Assembly: GCA_036924085.1 (NCBI GenBank)
Contig: JAVGWX010000013.1
Span: forward strand, 43,348,175-43,412,174
Source of the DNA: Ariolimax columbianus
Taxonomy: Eukaryota > Mollusca > Gastropoda > Stylommatophora > Arionidae
Length of the DNA stretch: 64,000 nt
Reading direction: 5' to 3'
Within the stretch, counting starts at the first letter, position 1. Each line of letters starts with the position of its first letter. The notes under the pieces are model-generated. The model saw only the letters and a program-made list of their open reading frames with translations, searched no databases and was not told the origin of the DNA. Position numbers and translations under genes: made by a program. Positions 1-10,700 of this stretch are shown in pieces.

Positions 1-467
1 AGAAGATATATTTTAACAGAAGCAAAACTAAAAATAACAGATCCAATGCTCCTGAAAAATACACTGGAACCAACAATGAAGTAAGAAACAAAAGTCAGAA
101 GTGGTAAGAGAAAATATATTGAGTTGGCAAGAGATGCAAAAAAAAGGAAGTGCTTTTCAAGTTAGGAAGGACATTTGATTAGAAACCCAAATGAGCAGAT
201 GAAGAGAAGGGCAAAACATTTTGAGCAATTTTAAATAGACCAGTTCCACAAGATCGCAAAGACACTCACTTGATAGAAATGGAACAAGTTAATTGCAAGA
301 GTTCAAACACAAAGAAGTGAAAAAAATGGGGAACCAAACTCAACACTTTATATTGGATTTGGAAACTATGAAAAAGCATTTGACAGCATAAATAGAGATT
401 TACTCTGGAAATTGCTCTGGCAGTATGGAATGTTCACTTCACATTTTTCACTCTCCTACTAACAAGT
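1..467 (+). mobile_element. LINE reverse transcriptase fragment
   Basis: Broken plus-strand translation shows the EN-RT linker (a degenerate RRAKHFEQF) and then GNYEKAFDSINRDLLW at about 359-410, the RT motif around the first catalytic Asp. It carries frameshifts and stops and is cut off by the R1 repeat that follows. Its far end lies before base 1. Confidence 0.6.
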
Positions 468-812
468 GGAGGAAGACTAACATCTGGTCAGGCAAAATAT
501 ACTGATCAGACATGTTAGTCAGGGTCAGGCAAAACATACTGGCCAAGACCATCACCTTGGCTTCCTAGTACACCTCTTGGAAACAGGCTGTTTTCATGGC
601 AGCCTGGCTAACGAGGTGAGGGATCGACGTGATCCCTGTAGTAGTAAGTAGCACATGAAGCCAAGCATAGTACAACCACCTGGAGAACCCCAGTCCACCT
701 TCATCAGCATGCTGAAAATGTGAAGAAAGCTACTGCAACCCGCCACTTAACGTCCTTTTCAGGGCACACAAAAAGAGTACACTTACTCATTGTGTGCATA
801 TGCAAACAACAA
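468..812 (+). repeat. R1 dispersed repeat, copy a
   Basis: Near full-length copy of a family of about 340 bp. It starts GGAGGAAGACTAAC and ends close to CATTGTGGGCATTCGAAAC (here CATTGTGTGCATATGC). Other copies lie at 5771, 13921, 23247, 29942, 61046 and, inverted, 62497. Confidence 0.8.
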
Positions 813-1499
813 CCAAGGATGTTCAGAGGCCTTAGTATATACTTGCAATCTAGTATGCAGACAAACATGTGGGTCACTAATTGGTAGGAATTTCGTTACA
901 TTTAGAATTTGTTCTTGGACAATGGCTAACTATTTACTCTTTTTGATTTTCAAATGCCAAGAGTTCTTTAACACGTAGAGCGTGTAGACCCCAGAGTTTA
1001 TCGTTCTCCTCCAATAGGATCTTCCTTGAGACCACGGAACACTTGAAACTTGCAAGATTTGAACACCCCACCCTACTGCATTTTCATTTGTTACTTGTCT
1101 TTGTGATCATTGTCACAAACAAACATTTTTTGTTTACAACTCGCTGTCTCTGGGTTTACACATATTCTCTTCCTTATTATGAAGACAACAATATCAACCA
1201 ACATTAATGGAATTAAATTAAATTTGACAAAACATTTTAATGATCTGAACTTTGTCAATCACAACCATAATAATGAAAAATCAAATATGTAAACTTGATG
1301 AGAGGTCAAATAAATTGGGATTGAGAATACATAAAGAATAAAACAAAGATCACAAGAACAAATGCAACTAATGACAATAAGACTGCATTGCTGGTTCATC
1401 AATTTCAGTATCAACATTCAAGAGGCAGTCATTGATAAACCCCAGAATGTGTACCCTATCCGAATATCTTGTTTTTAACAATAACAAAACTGAACAAAC

Positions 1500-1768
1500 C
1501 TATGGGTAACAATGACTCTTCCTGAAAGCTCTGATAATGTTGGCACAGGAAAACTGTTACCCTGTTTCACATTAACCAATGGTAGATCTGAGAAAGGGTT
1601 ATTACTAAAGTCAGCTGTGTCGAACATTCTGGTGAGCAGTGTGCCAGGTAGAAACTCCAACTTGTTATCAGACATATAAATATTGCGAAGCATCCTCATG
1701 AACGCTACTGTCTCAGGAACACGTTTAATCTGGTTGTAACTGACGTTCAATGAATGGACTGATTCAAG
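1500..1768 (-). CDS. LRR1: LRR1 exon 5 (C-terminal LRRs)
   Basis: 89 codons plus 2 bases after a CTTCCTCAG acceptor, followed by a GTTTGT donor. LRR motifs VHSLNVSYN and LRNIYMSDN are followed by PVPTLSELSGRVIVTHR, aligned with the end of the LRR domain. The phase-2 donor shows that coding continues into an exon not seen in the window. Confidence 0.87.
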
Positions 1769-4700
1769 CTGAGGAAGAAGGAACAAATATGGCTTCAGGT
1801 GTTCAGTTTATTCAATTCAAATCTCATTTTTTTCTTGCATCTAGACCTCTTAGTCACTTGGATGAAACAGTTAACAACACAGAGATGAATATTATTTTAA
1901 ATTTTCCATTCTGTTGTTTGGTATAGATGTTTTCCAGAGTGCGCAATTGTTTTCTTACTCTGTAAAAAAGAGTAACGTTTGTACGACAAGAGAGTATGAG
2001 AGTAATGCTCGTATGACAGGGAGTATGAAAATGCTTGTATCTTCTTCTCCGCCCATCCTCATATCAAGGTGTTAGTTTCTCTAACACAGGACACCGTTGT
2101 TTGTTAGGCTGTTTTATCTCTATACAGCTTTTGTCTCTATCTGCCTCGCAAAGCCAGTACTGTTCTCTCTTTTCCTGCGTGAGCATGCAGCTTTGTAGGA
2201 TGTATTCCAGTCATGGTATGCTACCCACATGGACACTTGTCATCTGTCCCAATCCTCATTTGCTTGTATGACAGGGATTAAAAGAGTAATGTTTGTATGA
2301 GAATGCTTGTATCACAGGGATTAAAGGAGTAATGTTTGTGTGAGAATGCTTGCATGACAGAGGTTACAAGAGTAATGTTGGTATGACAGGAATCCACAAT
2401 TGAAAAGACATGGACCAAGAAACACATGGAAAAGGTGCTGGAAAAATGAACCTTGGTCACTGGACCCAGAGAGAGGCAAAAAAGGGTAGCTCAAGATCGA
2501 ACTTGCTGGAGCGTGGTTGTCAACAGAATATGCCCCAAAAAGAGCGATGGACGTGATTAACTACCACCAAAAACATAAATAAAGTGTTAAAAAAACTCAG
2601 CGCAAGTAACTTTGAACAACAACAACTATAACAAGACAAATGTAACAGAAATATAAGCATATATGCTAGTTTTACAACTGTACAAAGATCAATGAATATT
2701 TTCAACAAAACAACTTCAACTGAGCTCAACTCATTATTCCAATGAGCAACAAACAAATAGATTTTTTAAAATAAGCGTAGCTTTTTACTGTAATATGTTG
2801 ATGATAGTGTATTGAAAGCTATGTACTGTAATATGTTGATGATAGTGTATTGGTAAAATTGTACTGTAATAATATGTTGATGATAGAATATTGGTAACAT
2901 TGTACTGTAATATGTTGATGATAGTGTATTGAAAGCTTTGTACTGTAATATGTTAATGATAGTATTGATAACTTTTTGTTGCTAGTGAATTTGTAACATC
3001 TTTCTGTAATATTCTGATGATAGCAGAAAGTGAAACGAGTCATATGAAAGCAAATCATGGACAATCAGTAAACAGACCACTGGATACCCCAGAGATGTAG
3101 TTTTACATAATAAATTGAGAATCAAATAGACAACAAAGAATACTAAGGAGGTGTGTGTTCAGCAGATCCTGTATGCCGAGAAAACATATTGCACATGTAA
3201 GACCAGAGGTCTAGTAACCCACAGGAAAGAAACCACTCACAAACCTACTACTACTAGCCAAATAAAAGCCAGAAAGGCAACCAGGCAAGACATGGGATGG
3301 TATCTTCTAATGGCCAACAGATGGATTTGCAAAACAAAAGGATAGCTTTGGGCTACCTGGCAACAGGTACTTGCTGACCTGCTTGATTGAATACCAGGAT
3401 TCCCGACCAACATTTTTTGGGGACACTGTAATGTTTTATACAGTGGGGCTTCAATTTATGTGCAGTTTTGTCCGACACATCGACTTCAGCTTGGGACACA
3501 TTTTTAGAAGAGCAGAGTTGAATAACACTAACTTTGGAAAAAATTGCTTGAAAGAGAGGATAAATGACGACAAAGAAAGAAATATTAGTCAGCTTAACAG
3601 TTGCCATGACAGATAGTTAACAGCAGAATTTATAAACAATAATCAGAACAGAATGCGGCTACGTTACACGATGGCTTACGATATTCGGTATGATACATGA
3701 CAATGATCAATTACAAATATAATGATTGCAAAATTATTTCACAAACGAATCTTGTCATTCATATGTAAATGTCCATAAGAGGAGAAAAAAGCAGGTAGGT
3801 TGATGGACACTTGGCAAAAACAGTAGAAGAGGTGGCTAGAGCTTAACTTTTACTGAACCATTGTCTCTGTATAATCACTTATGTATTCGTTGTGTTAACA
3901 CCGGTTTTGCTATAGAAGCAGTTGAATCGAAAACAAGACCATTTCCACCCACCCACTATAAAAATAAAATGACTAGTTTAACGTGATAATTTTTTTTAAC
4001 GATTTTTTTCTGTTTCACGTGGATTTGGAAGTTTATTCAATTATTGAGAGTGATGAAGTTCAGTTGTTGCATTTGATTTTTCTGAGGTAGATCTATTCAG
4101 TTTGTTTATGTATATGTTAAAATACGTTTGCAGTGGTAAATAACAGATATGCCGACCTGGTTAAAATCAGTGCTTTGTGGCAATTTCGTGGATTTACAAG
4201 ACAACTGGTGTATCCAAAAATGGGTAAGTCTTAATGTGTATGACGTAATTTAAAAAACGTGGAAACTAGGTTAATGGGCAGAAAATGAAATCAGTATGAC
4301 AGCTGCAGCGCTGGATTTAGAAAAAAACAAAAAGAAATATAAAAAGTACAATGTTGCTTTTTAGAAGCCCCCAGGACAATGTAAATGAAGAAAACTAACA
4401 TACAAATGTAAGGTGTGTAGAAACGGCTTACCTTAACAACATCTGTGGGCAACCACTGGATCTCATTGTTTCTCAGATCCAAATGAGCTAAATGCTTGTT
4501 TATGTCACTATTGCACAGAATTAGAGGAAAGGTGGTCAGTTTATTGTCTGACAAGTTTAAAGTGTGAATGTTGGCAAGTTGCCCAAGCGAATCAGGCACT
4601 GCCAACAGACAATTGTGGCTCATATCCAACGATCTGAGTTCTACAAGTGTCGTGACTTGCGGACTTATCCTTCGCAGGGAGCAGTTGCAGATCTGGAAGA

Positions 4701-7700
4701 TGATAATATTTTTTTTTGCCATTAAAAACAGACCAGGGTAATCAAATTGACGAAAGGTTGTTTAAACTTAACAGGCATCTATCTGGAAAAAAAAAATAAA
4801 CATAATTCTTCCTCTTTGTGGTTCGCTTTCAAATAACCACATTTATTTTCCTCATAAACTCACAGATTTGTGACAAGAGTTCTCTTTCCGTCACAGTTTA
4901 AATCTCAATGGAGTTGAAGAAGGAATACTGTCACTCTGATCCTCTAGTGAAGTCAACAGACTTGGAGAACAGGTTAAATCAGTGCTCTTCAACCTGGGCG
5001 CTACTGACCACTAGTTGCTGATTTTAGCTTTCAGGTGGGCGGTAGTAGAATAATTACATAATGTATTAAAAACATAACCTGAGGAAACTATTGCAGAACA
5101 CCAGCAAACCAACAAAAGTGCAAATTTTGAGATCCTGTGATTTTTCTTGTGGCAGCATAAGGCTGTGAAATATGGACAGTAACCTAAACTTTGAGTCAAA
5201 ATTTTATCGAAGGGTCCTCAGAATACTGTAGACTGAAAAAAAAAGAACTGGTTCATAAATTTCACCAAGAACAGAAAATTGAAATACTTTAGCTCATCAA
5301 AAGATTTACCAGTTTTGAGAGAACGGCAATGTAATGTATGGTGTTGGGCAAGAGAGGCAGAGGTAGACCAGGAAGGCAATGAGACAAAGATGTCAGTGAA
5401 TACTTGGGCATGACTCCGGAGCAGACTGGAGATTTGGCAAGAGATTGAGTTTCTTTCAGACAGACTGTCATTGAAAAGACGTTCTGCAATGGACATGCTA
5501 CATAATGATTATAAAACATAAAAAATACAGACTCAATGGACGATCGCGGAACTTTCTCCAATTTAGATTTTAGTTGGCGGTAAGGAGAATGTACCGACAT
5601 GAAAGTTATAAAAGTGGGCACCAGGTGTAAAAAGGTTGAAGAGCCATGAGTTAAATAATGGCAGCTAAACAACATGTACATACAAAGTCCCACACCTGAC
5701 AAGGACAGATTAGAACTACTGAACCTTAGAAGCATGAAAGAAAATATCTCAACTACCAAAGACACAATGGGGAGGAAAACATCAGTCAGTCATGTTATTC
5801 AGGCCCAGGAAAAATGTACTGACCAAGACCACAACTCGACTTCCCCGTAGTCCTCCCTGGAAACGGGCTGTTTTCATGGCAACCTGGATCGGTGTGGTCC
5901 CCGTAGTAATGATCGACACATAGATAAAGCCAAACATAGCAAAACTGCCTGGAGCACCCTGATACACCTTCATCCGCATGCTCAGGACGTGATGATAGCT
6001 ACAATAACCCGTGACTTAACGTCCTTTTCACTGTGCACAAAGGAGTAATCCTACTCATTGTGGGCATTAAACAACAACACTCCCCGAATTTCTCACCGTT
6101 GCATGGTTGTTACTGCCGCTGTCTCTGTCGCGAATATTGCCATTAAATTTCTAAAAAAATCAAAGGCTTTCTTACCCTGTAGAATGAATTCATCTTTAAA
6201 ATATAAACACAGGTTGACGTCTGACAGTGTAAGAAGAAGAAGAGTGATGCTGGAGATAAAACGACACTCAGTTTTCATGACTCTGGGGAGAGGCTGCTGC
6301 AATGGGAAAACGGACCTCGAGGTTAAACAACTAAAAAGTAAAAATGTCCAGGATATTGATACTGTCATATATATATTATATATTTTATATCTGTATGTAT
6401 TTTTTCGAAAAAAGCAGCGGTCATCATGAGGCTGTCGACACTGCCATAGAGCTTGTCTAGTGTTGCCACTGGTGATGGCCACATGTGCTTTCTCTGGTTC
6501 TCGTATTTCGGGCAGTTTTGCAGCAGATGTTCAGCGGTCATTTTTCCGGTACCACAACTGCATTCGTAAGTGCCACATATCTTCAGTTTATTGAATAGGT
6601 GGTACCTCAGTCTGTTGTGGCCTGTGCAAAGTCTGAAGACCACGACCTGCTCTCTTCTGTTCAATTGGTAATAGGCATCATTTTTTGTGTAGCCAGTATG
6701 TTCTGTTTCTCATTTGGCCATGTATCTGGCTCTAATGAGCCTTTTTGACTCTTCGTAGGTTACACTAGAATCTGGTTGTGGTAGTCTTGCACCTTCTTTT
6801 GCCAGTCTGTCTGCCTCCTCGTTGCCTTGGATGTTACAGTGGGATGGAACCCACTGTACCATTACTCTTTTTGGTGCGGTCTGCTGGCATAGTTGACAGA
6901 GTACTGCTCTTAAATCATTAAGTTCAGTATTTTTCTGGTTTTTTAGTGCTGTGACTACGGCCAGAGCATCTGCAAACAGGACTATCTGGCTTTCATTTCT
7001 TTTGCCTGTCAGCATTGCTTCTGCTGCAGCCCTCAGTGCCTCTGCCTCCGCTCTGAAATTGCTTGAGTATTTTCCAGTTGCCACTGACAGTGTTATTTTT
7101 CTACCATTTGGTAGGCTCAAGAATACCCCTGCCCCTCCATTCTGTGTTGTGTTTGTTACAGAACCGTCAGTGTATGCATGGGTCCAGTCCATGCTTGGGT
7201 AGTTTTTCGTTATCTACCTCAGCGTTATGTCTCTTCTTTCTTTTTCAGTCTGGCTGTTCTTGTTTCCAATACCTGGTATATTTTCTGCCACCAACTGAAA
7301 TATATGCTGCTTCCAGGTAGGTTTGCGTACAGTGCGGATGGGCTTTGGTGTTGTTAATGTGTTTATAGGGTCTTCGTTCATCTTTGCTTTGGCTATTTCT
7401 GCAAAGTTTCTCCGCTTTAGTTTCCAAATTTATTTAGTCTCTGGTGCATTGGATGGTCTGTCAGTCTTCTGAGTTTCTCTGCTTGCTGCTGGGCTCTGCA
7501 GTCTCTTCTGTCGGTCATGGATTGCAGATTTGTAATCTTTGCAAGTTCTACAATTGGCGTTGACTTCATGCCTCCTGTCATAACTTTCATGGCTTGGTTT
7601 TGAAGTTTGCAGCATCACTCAATTCCTCCCCTTTGTTTATGATCTCCACCATTTTAGTGCTTCAATCCTTATTTATGACATCAGATTGCGACCAAGATCA

Positions 7701-10700
7701 CAGTGCCCTTTTGTGCACTCCACAAAATACGGTTAAAAATCAATGGAAATGTTTGGCTTGTCTTGAGTTATATACTGGATATGATTTAACCTTTAAATAG
7801 AAACTCTGGAAACATGCTACTGGTGCGTAGGATGGTTGGAAGTGTGTTATTACCAGTTGCTGTGCATTTCGTGTCTAAAGGCAAGCCGATTTACGTTTGT
7901 CATTATTTTCCTGTGACATTTAATATCAACATAATAATTGTGTGGTTTTGGCAATTGTCTACTGTTATGTCGCTCATTGCAATCAAAAGTGCCTCTGAAG
8001 CAAGGATAGTCTATAGCAGACTGATTTATTTTGGGCTGTTCGTAGGCTGCTCAAGATCAGGACAAAGTGCCTAACTCTTAAATTCTTAGCAAGACCAACA
8101 GGTTGATCATCCCTACACTTCCGCAAATAGCTCAAGAAGACAGACCGGACATGTTAGCATGCCAGATGAGCACATAAATGACAGACGCTCACTAGTGGAG
8201 TAAAAGAAATGCTACAGAGACTCCTTGAAAGTGTTTTTGAAAAGCTTAAATATTGACTTCACCACCCGGATGCTTGCCCAAAACTGTGCCATATGGCACG
8301 CTAGTATTACCAAAGATGCTCAGATCGCAGAGAATAAAGCCATTGTGTAAGCTCAGCGAAAGCATGCTGCCCTAAAAAACAAAACGCACGATGGCTCCAC
8401 ACATATGGTAGGGTATGACATTCCAGGATTGGCAGTTATAGCCATAAGAGAAAGCATTTTGCGGGAATGTTTGATGCCATCACCATCTCCGCTTGTGATG
8501 GACAACTATTATTATTATATATATGATCGCCTATTTTAAGAGACAAATGGGGGTCTCTGTGGCGAAGTGGTCAAGCCGTTTGCCTTGTGTTCAGACGGTC
8601 AGGGTTCTAATTTTACCTGCAACGGTTGGTCCATGATGTAAATTTTTTTTTCAAGAGCAAGAGATCCCTGGGTTCATCACTGGAGCTACGGAGTTCGTGC
8701 GATGCTTTTGACAGATGGGGCAACCCATCTGCTGAGAGAGACCGAGCTAAATGGGGAAAACCTGAGGCAATGAAGTCGAGCCCCCGCTTAGAGTTTGTTT
8801 TTTTCCCTTAAAGAGACAAAATGAATATAAATCATTTACCGTCAATTGCTGTAGGGATTTAGGAAATGCCATTGGATACTTCGATGGAGCATCAACATGC
8901 AGAGAAGTAACTGGCTTTTCAACCTGCTTAGTTGATGCAGGTGCTAAAGCACTCAAAGATTGTTGCGGAAACTCCTTCCCATCTGAAGCCAGTTTAAGCA
9001 ACTTTAGAAACAACACCAGTTGTTTGGGATCTGCCTGTAAATGAATATTTGATGTGATGTAAACCAAAAACTATAACAATTATTTACAAAATTCATAATA
9101 GTGTAAACAGTGTCACCTCAGCGCAAAAGCCACTGCTAAACAGGTTTAAAAAGAAAGGTCAAGGCGATCTCAGATCAGACACTGTCTTTGGGGATGAAGT
9201 GTTAGACTTCATTGTTTTAGGTCTCATCTTTTGGGGGGGGGGGTATATGACCAGTTCCCTTCCTTGCTGCCTTGTTTTTTTTAATGTGTAAGTCAGTTAA
9301 CTATTTACAGCTAGGTGGACTGCATTGCTTTGAGACCAGGGATTCAGTTTGGCACCTTTAATAACAAAGCATTACAAAATCCTTAACTGATTCGATCTGA
9401 GGAACTGATACATTGGCTTCCAGATTTTTTCTGAGAACCAAGGAGACGACATATCAAAATTTTTAATTGTGTCCACAAAAATCGTATATTTTCCCATTCC
9501 TAAGTTCTTCTAAAATCTTATCAGGAACTCCCGAAGGAAGTCCAGATTTTGTATTTTTCACCTCCGGAAGAATTATTACAAACATAGGGCTTACTGAAAA
9601 AGTTGTATTTTCATACTTGGATTCCAGAAAATTTCTGCCAAACATGAGTACAGTCTATTCTATAATACAAGCTTGGAAATGACTGGATTATATTATCACC
9701 AACGATAGGAATGACAAAGCTATTAATTGTTCTGATAACAAATGTATTTGTCTAGTCGTATTTCTAAGTCAATCGATGACAAGAAATCATGCCTTCTCTT
9801 TTCTCAATCAATGGTAGTTACAGATCAGTAAAGATTCAGGATTATGTACAGTGATGCTAGTGTGTATAATATAAATGTGTCTATATGTTTTGAATACAAC
9901 AGAAACATTCTTTCTGGATGGCTGTAAATTGTAAAAGCTGGTGTTGATTCTAGTTTTTATTTTGCATTTTTATACTTCACATGCCATCAGTAAAATGTGG
10001 GAATTGTTAAAACTACTACACCTAATTGAGTTACAACTTTTAGAACGTCTTTCCATGCGGGCGACTGTTATTAGGATATCATTGCTATATTAATGTGTTG
10101 GTTTTGAGCTGTAAAATGTAGTGGTAAATAAAATGTTTTCCAAATTAATGATAAAAAAATGCTTATGCAAATGTAATCCCTTTAACACAACTGTTCATCT
10201 ATTAAATGTAAGTATTCATTGTATTCTGCACTCAATACTGAAGAATTTAGTATATAATGTGTGGTATTTCAGTAACTTTCACTAAAGATAAAGAGGTCAC
10301 AACTAAGTGATACTATGCTTGAGTTTGACATAAGAAACAAAGTGCATCCAGAGGTTAAAAATATTCTGGAGTGAATGAGTTAAATCAAGACACATAACAC
10401 GAGAGATATAAAATGGACAAACTACTAACTTGTACATAAATTAACATTTGGACATTAAATGTGAATATGGTATTACTTCTGTATGAAAGCCCAGATAAGC
10501 TTTTTTTCTCACATTGGTGGTTTCTCTATAGAAACAAAATTTAAATTATGTGGCTGATAGCCCCATGCAAAACCTTTTTTTTTATTATTGGCAAATCTGG
10601 CATTACATGATGACATGAAATATGCTAGAATATTTTGGCCAAATATTTTTAAAGTTCTAATGTTAAAACAAATTGAATAAAAAAAATTCAAAACAATTTC

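Noticed and set aside
2035..2271. 78-codon plus-strand frame
   Set aside because: Within interrupted tandem repeats of LRR1 intron 4; no conserved motif.
6093..6482. 129-codon minus-strand frame
   Set aside because: Overlaps the 3' end of an RNase H LINE fragment and has no family resemblance of its own.
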